57,428 nt of DNA from the NCBI GenBank assembly GCA_964439955.1, contig CAYTPX010000011.1, positions 1 through 57,428 on the forward strand. The letters are read 5' to 3'. Source of the stretch: UBA1794 sp964439955. GTDB taxonomy: Bacteria; Bacteroidota; Bacteroidia; Bacteroidales; Bacteroidaceae. Both the position numbers and the translations under genes were made by a program. Below, one piece after another: positions 9,201 to 17,404 of the stretch; position 1 is the first letter of the stretch, and the number at the start of each line of letters is the position of its first letter. Under the pieces are notes generated by a model, which worked only from the letters and a program-made list of their open reading frames with translations, was not told the DNA's origin and ran no database searches.

Positions 9201-10321
9201 TGCAACCATTCCGTGCCCGTGGTGCGAGGCCGCCAGAGCGTGGCGTTGTTGTCATCGACAGCATAGGCGGGCTTAAAATTGTCGTTGTAATAGGAAGAGG
9301 CCGTAACCTCCTTGCAGAAAGCCAGATTGGCGAAAGGGTTGGTATTGGGGCGTAGGGAGCCGATGCCGTTATGCCCTGCGTTTACTTTCTCAATCGTGCC
9401 GTCCGGGCCGAAAACGAGCTTGTCCACGGCGATTTGGCGGTGCATGCCGCGCGTGGAGCCCGGTATGTTGTGGCGATGGTAGACGATGTAGTAGTCATTG
9501 CCTTCCTGCAAAACACTGTGATGCCCGGGGCCGTGTATGGTCTGGTCGTCGCTTGTGGCCAAAATAGGGTTGTTTTCCCCGAACACATACGGTCCCATCG
9601 GCCCTTCCTTGCTTGTGGCGTATTGTACGCGGTACGTCCCGTCGTGGCAAGAGCCTGAAGAATACATGAAATAGTACGTCCCGTCTTTCTTAACCACGTA
9701 AGGGGCTTCGAAAAAGTCGGTCGCTTCTGTATTCGGGATTAGCCGTTTCCTGGTAAAGTCCTTCAGGTCTGGCGAAAGCTCGGCAACCCCGCAACCGAAT
9801 CCGGGGTAGATGCCCCAAGTGCCGAAGTAGAGGTAGGTCTTCCCGTCGGCGTCGTCGGTGAAAGTTTGCCCGTCAAGGGTGATGGCATTCGTTACATATC
9901 GGTCGGGGACGAGTACCGCTTCCTCTTCGCCGAGGATGTTTGTCCAAGGCCCGCGGGGCGTTTCGCCTACGCCGCAGTAGATTTGGCATGGTTGGCAGTA
10001 GTAAAGATAGAATTTCCCGTCTTTTTCCATCACGTCCGGTGCCCAAATCCAATGGGTGCGCGGCCAATTCATCGGCATGATAGTCCAGTTTACGAAATCT
10101 TTCGAAGTCCATACTTGCGAAGGGCCGAGGCCGCCTCCGTTTCCGTCGGTGGTGGCGTAAATATAATAGGTGTCGCCTATTTTTTTCACCGTCGGGTCCG
10201 CGAAATATCCCGGTATGATGGGATTGCCCGCGCCAGGGGAGTTCCATTCGGCCTGTTGGCCTAGTAGCGGTTGGAGCGAGGCGCTGGCCGCCAAAAGGGT
10301 GGGTAATAAGATTTTCTTCAT
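6209..10321 (-). CDS. Multidomain exported GH43 glycoside hydrolase
   Basis: A 1370-residue exported enzyme. After a signal peptide (MKKILLPTLLAASASLQPLLG) comes a GH43 five-bladed propeller at about 33-325. It has the expected catalytic positions: base Asp42 in YFADPTV, the modulator Asp near 150, acid Glu205 in FFEAPYV, and GPGHHSV near 264-270. An F5/8-type-C (discoidin-like) carbohydrate-binding module spans about 330-460, and three LamG-like sandwich segments follow at about 470-635, 665-865 and 905-1050. The last 220 residues resemble another jelly-roll (DUF1349-like). GH43 enzymes remove arabinose, xylose or galactose side groups, and the substrate here is not determined. It lies downstream of a GH97 gene on the same strand, 126 bp away, and may be read from it, though a hairpin lies between. 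It is unusually long for the family because of the stacked binding modules. Confidence 0.9.
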   Translation of the reverse strand: MKKILLPTLLAASASLQPLLGQQAEWNSPGAGNPIIPGYFADPTVKKIGDTYYIYATTDGNGGGLGPSQVWTSKDFVNWTIMPMNWPRTHWIWAPDVMEKDGKFYLYYCQPCQIYCGVGETPRGPWTNILGEEEAVLVPDRYVTNAITLDGQTFTDDADGKTYLYFGTWGIYPGFGCGVAELSPDLKDFTRKRLIPNTEATDFFEAPYVVKKDGTYYFMYSSGSCHDGTYRVQYATSKEGPMGPYVFGENNPILATSDDQTIHGPGHHSVLQEGNDYYIVYHRHNIPGSTRGMHRQIAVDKLVFGPDGTIEKVNAGHNGIGSLRPNTNPFANLAFCKEVTASSYYNDNFKPAYAVDDNNATLWRPRTTGTEWLQVDLGKVEQIERIWTQFEYATSYYQYYIETSTDGKQWTLFSDRRDNLQSGSPMVDYGSAEARYVRITVTGNEKNGLSGAIWNFKVFSAYKEDPPQQLICLPAFSFKDNLWRNNMGMLGRGFRLVSGEASTRTIRQSAGQTNQEALFLGPDTRLVMDQMPAHFYEKRPFTLSYKVYCKENESLNTLFTWHPSQKIYKSKEQPSGDNLFHSVAIVADGDKVSYYVDGVLKRTERQESYDRATSPGLTLQSGEAGVAVADIRLYNWKQEPAEIEYDAATPIVPITPVSKERNGLIVELSADDYPVGSSIASIRNKAPMGGNFQGRDANLRVELKANRKAFSFNGSQQFRSDFGLPPTMTGNSPYTIEAWMLNPEADDTECIVDLVAAHGELEKITFGNGTNPDRGLIGHNGSFEDMGLPEAARPTGQWKHIAVTFDGYMERIYIDGQEVKAKDIVLRIPEKSNFITLGQQLTGESPFTGYLHALKIYDTARSAEEIAADASEESTSPIALLYSAQDGGSTGFTNEGNWGGRTQAQAIPEAYAGKIALVQPLTIDSTNAGKEPMKALALQFAVQGKIKKEASLVSWDGFSLKLTKKGIACQGEKWELQKEKQWTPGEWHQIILTEHDGDWLMYLDGLQISKFPYEALKPTAQLTLGEAQAEKPTVALASVQVLTAPLSEGERRALQDNATKNDLAGKSFAVGVLPLSPELVRLTVSGSGEVPAAGTYSFRFSAVGDERNATWQLSPDRLMNLPGETTQAEFSFAVKDAYGNIYVGSEPVKADASPSAFTGFTCTFDTPADYLSGGITDGWDGLLSDSSAHYAMEAKVADGQLTMTSQNCFFNPDGKDNGPVLYKNVEGDFLMQVKVSDFTGRANRRPVGYDEGGLMVLDQREDGTQRALHFGVFPHYNVGNILTHLRNGQRMQQQNNAAWDYRPYLQIERKGNTFHIRCSSDGKNWEEMVGSPVERPDLAGRTLKVGLYQVTYGLNKASFSFDDFQLWKRR

Positions 10322-10368
10322 GGGTTTTTCGTTTGTTTTCTTCTGTTTGGGTTGTAATAGTACTGGCT

Positions 10369-10388
10369 CTTTTTGGGAAAAGCGGCAG
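10369..10388. repeat. Dispersed palindromic repeat, copy D
   Basis: CTTTTTGGGAAAAGCGGCAG is nearly identical to copy B. It lies between the GH97 and GH43 genes. Confidence 0.6.
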
Positions 10389-10401
10389 TAGTTTGACAGG
10401 G

Positions 10402-10437
10402 AAGCCCAAGGGCTTTTCTTAAGAGCCCTTGGGTTTC
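10402..10437 (-). terminator. Hairpin after the GH97 gene
   Basis: AAGCCCAAGGGCTTTT (10402-10417) pairs with AAGAGCCCTTGGGTTT (10421-10436) apart from two weak positions. It could terminate or attenuate GH97 transcription before the GH43 gene. There is no clear T-run after it on the minus strand, so the function is uncertain. Confidence 0.45.
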
Positions 10438-10447
10438 CTTTGGAATA

Positions 10448-12448
10448 CTATCGTGTTTTTTCCCTTATCTTCAGCACGGCTCCGCCTCCGGATGCCATTT
10501 CCAGTGTTAGGGTAGAAGTGCTGTCCAGGTTTCCCCGCTTGGAGATGCGGTAGTCACTGGCACGTTTCCCGGCGTTGATGCCGTCTTCCAGCAGCTCGGT
10601 CTCGTAGCCCTTGCCTTCTTCGAGGAAGGAGAGCGGTATTTGGAGCGTGCGTCCGTCCCAGTTGGTGAGAGCCCCGACGTACCAGTCGTTGCCCTTGCGG
10701 CGGGCGGTCACGATGGACTCTCCCATGCGGCCTGCGACGATGCGGGTTTCGTCGAAGACCGTGGGGATGGAGGCTATGAAGGAGGTATACTCCGGCTCAC
10801 GCTCGTATTCGGTTGGTGCGTCGCAAAGCATGGTGAACGGCGAGTCGAACACCACGTAGCATGCCGCTTGGTGCGCACGGGTCCCCATGCTTTGCGGGGT
10901 GTAGTACATGGGACGCCAGTCTTGCTTGGTCGCGTTGTGCATGGCGCCGGGGGTATAATCGACCGGGCCGCACATCATGCGCAAATAAGGGAAAGTTACG
11001 TCGTAGAGAGGAATGTCTTTTTCCACAGGTTCCCACTTTACTTCCTCTTGGCCGAAGACCGCTTCGAAGTTCAGCACGTGCGGATAGGTACGTTGCAGTC
11101 CCGTCGGGGTGAAAAGGCCATGGTAGTCGATAAACAGATGGTGCTTGGCTGTGGCTTCCGCAATGCGGTAGAGGCGTTCCACGGCAAGTTGGTCGCAACG
11201 GTCAAGGAAGTCTACCTTGAAACCTTTGACGCCCATGGCGGAATACTTGGCGCAGGCGGCCTCGAGTTGCCGGTCGAGGACGTTGAACACCGTCCAAAGT
11301 ACGACACCCACTCCTTTATTTTGCCCATAGGCGATGACCTCTTCCAAATCCAGTCCGGGGATTACGGTCAGCATGTCGCCGCTTTTGGGGTCATACCAGC
11401 CTTCGTCGAGGATGATGTATTGCAGGCCGTAGCGGGCGGCGAAGTCGATGTAGTATTTGTAGGTTTCGGTGTTGATGCCTGCCTTGAAGTCTACGCCGCT
11501 CAGCCCCCAGTCGTTCCACCAGTCCCACGCCACTTTGCCCGGTTCGATCCACGATACGTCGCCAATGCGGTTGGGTGAGGCAAGCAGGTATATTAGGTCA
11601 TTGACCGGAAGTTCCGTATCGTTTTCCGCTATGGCCCACGCCCGCCAAGGGAATTGCCGTGTCCCGGCGCAACGGGCTATGCAGTTTTCTTCAGTGGAGA
11701 CCACGTAATCTTGTACACGCCAAGGGTACACGCCCATTTCCTTGGGGTATGCAGGGAAAACCCCGGCGAGGGCATTCCCTTCCGGGCAGGGACGGAAGAA
11801 TACGCCCGGGTAGGCTTCGAGGTCGGCTTCGGCAAAGACGACTTTCGCTTGTCCCCCGACTTCCACGGCGAAGGGCGGGAAGGCCAGTTGCGCCTCATCG
11901 GTGGCCGAGATGGGGGCTTGGGTAAAGTAATTCTGGAAGGCCATCGCCATGGGCTTCTGCGGGTTGGTGGAGTAGGCCAACCAGCTGATGCTTCCGGTGG
12001 GGAAAGTGGGGGCCAGGTCTTCCGCGGCAATGGCTATGGAGTCCTTCAGTTGCGTGTAGAACCGGTAGGCCACCCCGTTGTCGTAGGCGCGGAAGCGGAC
12101 TCCGTAGTCGCCTTTCATCGCCAGTTCCACTTCGTTGTAGCGGTCTTTGATGAGCGGGTTCCGGTGGAAAGGTGCGTCAATCTCGTCATCGGCCTTATAG
12201 GTCTTTTTTTTGGAGAGCTTCGGGTTGGCACCCAGCACGGTGCCGTCTTGCAGGCGCAGGGCGATGCCGGGATCGGAGAAGAGGGTGTCTCCGCGTAATG
12301 ACACGGAGTAGCTGATTTTTTCGTCAAGCGTGATGGATACGGTGATGCGTCCGTCGGGCGAGTCGAGTTGGATTTTTTCAGGCTTTGCCATGCCTGTCCA
12401 AGGGAAGAGGAGCAGGCCGAACGTACAGAGCAAGGTGTTTGTTCTCAT
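10448..12448 (-). CDS. GH97 glycoside hydrolase, probably retaining (alpha-galactosidase type)
   Basis: A 666-residue exported enzyme of family GH97, a family rich in Bacteroidetes alpha-glucosidases and alpha-galactosidases. It has a signal peptide (MRTNTLLCTFGLLLFPWTGMA), the N-terminal beta-sandwich, a central TIM barrel (WDWWNDWG, IILDEGWYD) and a C-terminal sandwich. The barrel strand reads GFKVDFLDR with Asp413. In GH97 the retaining alpha-galactosidases carry a nucleophilic Asp here, while SusB-type inverting alpha-glucosidases lack it. NFEAVFGQEE (about 460-469) supplies candidate acid/base glutamates. Retaining alpha-galactosidase-like action is therefore inferred, not proven. A promoter precedes it, and the downstream GH43 suggests joint attack on a galactose- or arabinose-containing glycan. 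Confidence 0.92.
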   Translation of the reverse strand: MRTNTLLCTFGLLLFPWTGMAKPEKIQLDSPDGRITVSITLDEKISYSVSLRGDTLFSDPGIALRLQDGTVLGANPKLSKKKTYKADDEIDAPFHRNPLIKDRYNEVELAMKGDYGVRFRAYDNGVAYRFYTQLKDSIAIAAEDLAPTFPTGSISWLAYSTNPQKPMAMAFQNYFTQAPISATDEAQLAFPPFAVEVGGQAKVVFAEADLEAYPGVFFRPCPEGNALAGVFPAYPKEMGVYPWRVQDYVVSTEENCIARCAGTRQFPWRAWAIAENDTELPVNDLIYLLASPNRIGDVSWIEPGKVAWDWWNDWGLSGVDFKAGINTETYKYYIDFAARYGLQYIILDEGWYDPKSGDMLTVIPGLDLEEVIAYGQNKGVGVVLWTVFNVLDRQLEAACAKYSAMGVKGFKVDFLDRCDQLAVERLYRIAEATAKHHLFIDYHGLFTPTGLQRTYPHVLNFEAVFGQEEVKWEPVEKDIPLYDVTFPYLRMMCGPVDYTPGAMHNATKQDWRPMYYTPQSMGTRAHQAACYVVFDSPFTMLCDAPTEYEREPEYTSFIASIPTVFDETRIVAGRMGESIVTARRKGNDWYVGALTNWDGRTLQIPLSFLEEGKGYETELLEDGINAGKRASDYRISKRGNLDSTSTLTLEMASGGGAVLKIREKTR

Positions 12449-12490
12449 CGGATATCGGGTTGATAGTTATGGGGATAAATATTATTTTCG

Positions 12491-12498
12491 CAAATATA
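12491..12498 (-). promoter_or_regulatory. -7 element of the GH97 gene
   Basis: On the minus strand this reads TATATTTG, matching TAnnTTTG. It is about 43 bp before the start codon. Confidence 0.5.
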
Positions 12499-12588
12499 TT
12501 GAGTTTTTTGCGAATAGTCCCCATCTGGACCCGGAATCTTTGGGAATCTGACGATAAAAACAGGGGCGCGTTTCTCTGGAAAATGCCG

Positions 12589-12658
12589 GTGCTTTCGGGG
12601 AAAAGCGGCAAGGCAAAGGCTGAAAAGCTACGGGTGCTTTTTGGGAAGCATCCGGCAC
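12589..12658. repeat. Dispersed palindromic repeat, double copy E1/E2
   Basis: Two units lie side by side: GCTTTCGGGGAAAAGCGGCA (12591-12610) and GGTGCTTTTTGGGAAGCA followed by TCCGGCAC (12633-12658). They fill the gap between the GH97 promoter and the histidine kinase stop codon. Confidence 0.55.
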
Positions 12659-12699
12659 GATTGGGGAGGAGAGGTGTGGTTTGTCGTGTTTTGCCCGGT

Positions 12700-14214
12700 T
12701 TATTTTGCTTGGAGCGTAAACTCGAAGCAGAGCCCGTGCGGCGTGTTTGCGTAGGCCTCTATGGTGCCGTTGTGGAGAAGCACGGCGTTTTTCACGATGG
12801 CCAGCCCCAGTCCCGTGCCGCCCATCTTGCGGGAGCGGCCTTTGTCGACGCGGTAGAACCGTTCGAAGATGCGGCTTAGGTGTTCTTTCCCTACGCCCGG
12901 GCCATTGTCGGAGTAACGGAACCGGAACTCGGACTCGTTGGCTTCCGGCAGGAGTTCGATGGTCATGGTGGCGTTTTCCCCGGCATAGGCTATGGAGTTG
13001 TCCATGAGGTTGCGGAAAATGGAGTAGACGAGCGACTGGTTTCCCCGTATGAGCAGGGGGCGGGTGGGGAGTTTGTTTTCCAAGTGCATGCCGTGTTCTT
13101 CATAGTTGATACGCAGTTCTTCCTCTAATCGGCAAACGATGAGCCGGACGTCGAGCAGCCCTTTGGAAATCATATCGGGGGCTTCGTCCATAAGCGTGAG
13201 CTGGGATATGTCTTTCAGCAAGTTGGCCAGCCGTGTGCTTTGCGAGTAGCACTGTTTGAGGAAGGTGTCCCGCTTGTCGGGCGGCAGGTTGGGCGTATTC
13301 ACGATGATGTCTAAGTAGCCTTGTATGCTGGCGACGGGCGTTTTCAGCTCGTGCGCCACGTTTTGCGTCAGTTCTTTTCGTTGTTGCACCTGGATTGCTT
13401 TCTGCTCGAGCAGGCGCTCCCGGCCTTCGAGCAGCTGGAGTTTGGCGTCGCCCAGCTTTTTATAGATATGGATGAGGTGCTGCGAGATTTCGCCCAACTC
13501 GTTGTTGGGAAAATCCTTCTCCTCATTTTCGTCGATGGCAGCCCCGCTGTCCACTTTCCGTATGAAGCTGCGCAGTTTGATGATGGTAATATCTATTTTC
13601 CGCACGATGAGCCAGAAGAAGACGGCAAGGGTGAGGAGCAGGAGGCAGGAGAAGGCGATGAAGTGGTAGTCTGCTTTGAGCGAGGCCGCCAGTTGGGTGT
13701 TGTAGGGGAGTGCCGTCCGCACGAAGTAATCCCCTCCGGGGGCTTGGGTTGCGACGTAGAAGAATTCTTTCCCTACGCTGGAGGAATTGCGCCTTACGTC
13801 GTAGCCGCTCCCTTTGCGCCGCGCATCCCGTATCTCCGGGCGGTCCAGGTGGTTCTCGAAGTGGGAAAGGTCTTGTTGGTCGGTATCGTATAAAACGTTG
13901 CCTTGCGACATAACGATTGTGACGCGGAAGTCCGCTAGGTCATGTTCGGGGAAGTACTTTTCCAGTTTCTCCACGAGCCTCTCTTTGGCCGCCTCTCCTG
14001 TTCCTGCATTTTGAGGAGCGGTGTGTCGCAACTCGTCGATGAGAATCCGGTTATAGTCTTCCAGCTTTTGGTAGAGCAGGCCAATCTTGTAATCTTTCTC
14101 CCGGTGGTATTGGTAGCAAACGGTGCATGCGCAGAATACGAGGAACAGGGAAAAGACGGAAAGGTAGAGCGTCCGTGCAAAGGCGGAGTGCTTGTTTTGT
14201 TTGGGATGTCCCAT
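12700..14214 (-). CDS. Two-component sensor histidine kinase
   Basis: A 504-residue membrane sensor kinase that would phosphorylate the response regulator encoded just upstream. From the ATG at 14214 there is a first membrane segment (about 14-34), a periplasmic sensing region of about 150 residues, a second membrane segment (about 184-205) and a HAMP-like linker with coiled coil. The HisKA box is NVAHELKTPVASI, with phospho-acceptor His288. The ATPase domain has NLMDNSIAYAG, DNGPGVG, FERFYRVDKGRSRKMGGTGLGLAI and the final strand. The chosen start is 11 bp after the regulator's stop; a longer in-frame start would overlap that gene. The architecture resembles Bacteroidales RprX-type kinases. 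The signal is unknown. Confidence 0.92.
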   Translation of the reverse strand: MGHPKQNKHSAFARTLYLSVFSLFLVFCACTVCYQYHREKDYKIGLLYQKLEDYNRILIDELRHTAPQNAGTGEAAKERLVEKLEKYFPEHDLADFRVTIVMSQGNVLYDTDQQDLSHFENHLDRPEIRDARRKGSGYDVRRNSSSVGKEFFYVATQAPGGDYFVRTALPYNTQLAASLKADYHFIAFSCLLLLTLAVFFWLIVRKIDITIIKLRSFIRKVDSGAAIDENEEKDFPNNELGEISQHLIHIYKKLGDAKLQLLEGRERLLEQKAIQVQQRKELTQNVAHELKTPVASIQGYLDIIVNTPNLPPDKRDTFLKQCYSQSTRLANLLKDISQLTLMDEAPDMISKGLLDVRLIVCRLEEELRINYEEHGMHLENKLPTRPLLIRGNQSLVYSIFRNLMDNSIAYAGENATMTIELLPEANESEFRFRYSDNGPGVGKEHLSRIFERFYRVDKGRSRKMGGTGLGLAIVKNAVLLHNGTIEAYANTPHGLCFEFTLQAK

Positions 14215-14225
14215 GGGGAAAACTG

Positions 14226-14912
14226 TCAGTCTTGTTCGAAGAAATAGCCGTAGCCTAAGCGGGTACCGATGCACTTCCCGTAGGCTCCTATTTTTTTCCG
14301 TAGGCGGGTGATGTTGACGTCTATGGTGCGGTCTACGACATATACTTCATCCGTCCACACGCGCGAGAGAATCTCGCTGCGCGAGAATACGCGCCCCTTG
14401 TTTTGCAGCAGCAGGATCAGGATTTCGTACTCCTTTTTCGTGAGGCTGGCTTCTTCCCCGTCGATAGTCACGCTTTTGCGTGCGGGGTCGATGCAGAGCC
14501 CTTTGTAGATGATGGGCTCTTCCGTGCGTGTCTCTTGTGGCGCGGTGCGGCGGAGCACTGCCTTGAGGCGGGCTTGCACTTCGCGCAGGGAGAAAGGCTT
14601 GGGTATGTAGTCGTCTGCACCCAGGCTGAAGCCCGTCATCGTGTCGTCTTCCGTGTCCTTGGCCGTGATGAAAATGATGGGTATTTGTGCCGTTTCTTTC
14701 TTTTTCTTGAGCATGTTGGCCAACTTGAAGCCCGAAATTTCACCCATCATCACATCCAAAAGCAAAAGGTCGTAGGCTTTTAAGTCTAACTTGAGCACTT
14801 CTTCCGAAGAGTTGGCAGTATCGACCTCATAGCCTTCGTTCTCAAGGTTGAACTTCAGTATCTCACACAAGTCTTCCTCGTCGTCTACGACCAGAATCCG
14901 GTATTTTCTCAT
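14226..14912 (-). CDS. OmpR/PhoB-family response regulator
   Basis: A 228-residue DNA-binding response regulator. The receiver domain (1-120) has the acidic pair D10/D11 in VVDDEED, the phospho-acceptor D53 in LLLLDVMM, the switch Thr/Ser in ITAKD and K104 in YIPKPFS. The winged-helix effector domain (about 130-228) includes LTKKEYEILILLL and VDRTIDVNITRLRKKIG. It is the first gene of an operon with the histidine kinase, its likely partner, and resembles RprY-like Bacteroidales regulators. Target genes are not evident. An inverted repeat TTTGTAA..TTACAAA lies upstream at 15020-15045 and could be a binding site, but this is only a guess. Confidence 0.95.
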   Translation of the reverse strand: MRKYRILVVDDEEDLCEILKFNLENEGYEVDTANSSEEVLKLDLKAYDLLLLDVMMGEISGFKLANMLKKKKETAQIPIIFITAKDTEDDTMTGFSLGADDYIPKPFSLREVQARLKAVLRRTAPQETRTEEPIIYKGLCIDPARKSVTIDGEEASLTKKEYEILILLLQNKGRVFSRSEILSRVWTDEVYVVDRTIDVNITRLRKKIGAYGKCIGTRLGYGYFFEQD

Positions 14913-15108
14913 TTTTCGTTATAGGGGTTAATAAATTTGTCTCGGATGCAAATATCCGTTTTTTCCCTTGTCGCACCCATAAATGCGTCCTCTTTTTAGG
15001 GTTTGGGCATGGGAAAGCCTTTGTAACACGCCCTTTTATTACAAAAGCGTAACATGGCCTGTCGGGGGAGGGGCATGGTTTGTGGGAATATGGATAAATG
15101 TTCCCCGG

Positions 15109-15945
15109 TTACCGGTATTCTTTCTTTAGCCGGTATTTCAGTGGTGATATCCCGGTGTGGGTGCTGAAAAACTTTTCAAAGACAGATTGGTTGGAGAAAC
15201 CCAGCAGGCCGGCAATCCCCTTGATATTCATGTCGCTGCTTTCCAATAGCTTCCGGGCATCGGCGCAAAGCAGGCCGGAGAGGTGGAAGCGCACAGTGCG
15301 GCCAGTTGCAGCCTTTACGATCCGGGATAGATAGGTGGTGGAGATGTGGAGTTGGTCGGCATAAAAGCGGATTTTGTGTTGCTCCCTGTAATGTTCTACC
15401 AATAGCTTTTTGAAGTTTCGGAACAACTCATCCGTATGTTTGATGTAGGTCGCCGTTTTTATTGGGAAGGATTGTCGGCACAAGAGGTCGGTTATTTGGA
15501 GCAGGAGATAGCTGGACAAATGGTGTGTGATGCCTTTCCTGTAGGTATGGAACCGGGATAATCCGGAGAAGGACGCGATGGTTTGTTCCAAGGGGCTGAA
15601 GTCTTCTGGTTGAAGGTGGAGGAGGGGCAAGGTACGGTCGGCTATGAAACGGGAAAGTTGGTGGTAGAACAGCTGGCTTTCGGAGAGGCTGTCGAAATAA
15701 GCGGGCATGAGTTGGAGGTGTTTGACGCTGCAGTGTTCACCGGTGCAGCATAGGGAGCTTCCCATGGCGGGAGTAAGAAGACATAAGTCGCCTTGCGTAA
15801 GTACGTGTTTCCCTACGGGGGAAGAGATTACAGCTTGGCCCGATGTGGCAAGAAGTATGCTGAACGTGCTGTCTAACAAAGTCTCTTCACCTGCTTCCAG
15901 GGAGTATTCGACCAACTCATAGCAGGGGTTTCTTTTTTCTTCCAT
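15109..15945 (-). CDS. AraC-family transcriptional regulator
   Basis: A 278-residue regulator. The C-terminal 100 residues form the double helix-turn-helix of AraC proteins: IRFYADQLHISTTYLSRIVKAATG and then MNIKGIAGLLGFSNQSVFEKFFSTHTGISPLKYR. The N-terminal part (about 10-150) looks like a cupin-type sensing domain. The ATG at 15945 is preferred, because the longer open frame runs through the promoter. The gene is divergent from the membrane-protein/kinase fusion gene at 16100, separated by 154 bp, and may control it; this is inferred from position only. The ligand is unknown. Confidence 0.9.
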   Translation of the reverse strand: MEEKRNPCYELVEYSLEAGEETLLDSTFSILLATSGQAVISSPVGKHVLTQGDLCLLTPAMGSSLCCTGEHCSVKHLQLMPAYFDSLSESQLFYHQLSRFIADRTLPLLHLQPEDFSPLEQTIASFSGLSRFHTYRKGITHHLSSYLLLQITDLLCRQSFPIKTATYIKHTDELFRNFKKLLVEHYREQHKIRFYADQLHISTTYLSRIVKAATGRTVRFHLSGLLCADARKLLESSDMNIKGIAGLLGFSNQSVFEKFFSTHTGISPLKYRLKKEYR

Positions 15946-15994
15946 GTCTTTTTTTAAAAGTCGGGTGGCAAGGCTTTGGTGAACTTGCCTGTTG

Positions 15995-16002
15995 CAAAGA
16001 TA
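15995..16002 (-). promoter_or_regulatory. -7 element of the AraC-type regulator gene
   Basis: The minus strand reads TATCTTTG (TAnnTTTG), 50 bp before the start codon. On the plus strand an imperfect GAACTTTG (16068-16075) may serve the divergent gene. Confidence 0.5.
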
Positions 16003-16099
16003 CGGCTTGTTTCGTTTTCGACTAAAGTTGGTTGCCTTTTCATGTTTGGCAAACCGGGAAAAGAAAGGAACTTTGCGTGATTTTTTAATAATAAAAGAC

Positions 16100-17404
16100 A
16101 TGAAAGTGTATTTACTCAGGCGGTATGCGTTGTTTGTCCTTTCCCTTTTTGTCAATTCGCTGGGCATTGCTTTTATAACGAAAGCCCTGTTGGGCACGTC
16201 GCCCATTACGAGTGTCAATTACGTGCTTAGTATGTTCACTCCCTTGACTATGGGGCAATGGACGATTATAGTCAATCTTTTATTTGTGCTGCTCGAATTG
16301 CCGTTGATGGGCAGGCAGGTATTGAAATCTGACCTTCGGATGTATCTTTTACAAGTTCCTATTTCGCTTTGCTTCGGCTTGTTCATAGATTGTGCCATGG
16401 GTTTTTTATCCTGGGTCAAGCCGGAAGAATATCTCAGCCAGCTTGGTTATTTGTTTATCGGCTGTGTCGTTCTGGCTACGGGCATTGCTTTGGAGGTAAA
16501 AGCTGATGCGGCCATGCTCTCAGGCGAGTATTTCGTAAAAACGATTGCGCGCCGGTTTCGGAAAGAGTTTGGCTATGTCAAGTTGGGCTTCGATTGTTCG
16601 CTGGTACTTCTTGCATGTTTGATGTCGCTGTGCTTCATGTCTGGCCTTTATGGCGTTCGGGAGGGGACGGTGGTGGCTGCATTGGTGGTCGGGCCGATTG
16701 TGCGTTTCCTGACCCCTTATTGCAGTTTTCTGGATAAATGGCTGGTGGAGCAGAAGATGGCGGAATGTCCTGTTGGGGAAGCAAAGCCGAAGCCTGTGGT
16801 CATCACGATCGCCCGGGAGTTCGGGAGTGGTGGGCATTTGTTGGGGGAGATGCTGGCCAAAGAGTTGGGGCTGAAACTCTATGATAAGGAACTCATCCAC
16901 TTGGCAGCATTGAAAAGCAATATGGACGAGGAATACATACGGCGGAACGAGCAGTTGATACCGTCCTATTGGTTGAAATGCATTACCGCGAAAAATAGCA
17001 GTTTGCAGTCTTTGACAAGGAGTATCTCGTCCGATGACGTCCTATTTGTGGCGGAGAGTACGGTGATACAGGAGTTGGCCGGACAGGAGGCATGTGTCAT
17101 TGTGGGGCGTTGTGCCGATTTTGTCCTGCGTGATAACCCTTGCGCAATAAAGGTTTTTTGTTATTCCGATTTTGCGACGGCTTATGCCCGTTGTGTTGGT
17201 GAGTATGGAATAGCGGCAGAGAAGGCAGGGGCGGAGATAAAGCGCGTCAATCGTAATCGAATTACCCATTATGAATATTATACGGGCGATAAATGGAGTG
17301 ACCCCCATCGCTATGATTTGGTAATCAATACGGGAAGTATCACTTTGCAGGTTGCCGTCAGATTGATTGCCGGAGTTTATCGGGACAGGCTAAAAAGGAA
17401 ATAG
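16100..17404 (+). CDS. YczE-like membrane protein fused to a cytidylate-kinase-like domain
   Basis: A 434-residue two-part protein. Residues 1 to about 215 contain around five or six membrane segments and resemble YczE/YitT-type integral membrane proteins of unknown role (LGIAFITKALLGTSPITSVNYVLS; ECMSG-like features are absent). Residues about 233-434 match the cytidylate-kinase-like family: ITIAREFGSGGHLLGEMLAKE is its phosphate-binding region, followed by LKLYDKELI, the CVIVGRCADFVL strand and the NRNRITHYEYYTGDKW region. The second part is expected to bind a nucleoside triphosphate, but its substrate is unproven. The start is ATG 16100, preceded by a TTTTTTAATAATAAAAG leader. The gene stands alone, divergent from an AraC regulator. 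Linking a membrane domain of unknown function to a nucleotide kinase fold is noteworthy, though similar fusions probably occur in other Bacteroidetes. Confidence 0.82.
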   Translation: MKVYLLRRYALFVLSLFVNSLGIAFITKALLGTSPITSVNYVLSMFTPLTMGQWTIIVNLLFVLLELPLMGRQVLKSDLRMYLLQVPISLCFGLFIDCAMGFLSWVKPEEYLSQLGYLFIGCVVLATGIALEVKADAAMLSGEYFVKTIARRFRKEFGYVKLGFDCSLVLLACLMSLCFMSGLYGVREGTVVAALVVGPIVRFLTPYCSFLDKWLVEQKMAECPVGEAKPKPVVITIAREFGSGGHLLGEMLAKELGLKLYDKELIHLAALKSNMDEEYIRRNEQLIPSYWLKCITAKNSSLQSLTRSISSDDVLFVAESTVIQELAGQEACVIVGRCADFVLRDNPCAIKVFCYSDFATAYARCVGEYGIAAEKAGAEIKRVNRNRITHYEYYTGDKWSDPHRYDLVINTGSITLQVAVRLIAGVYRDRLKRK

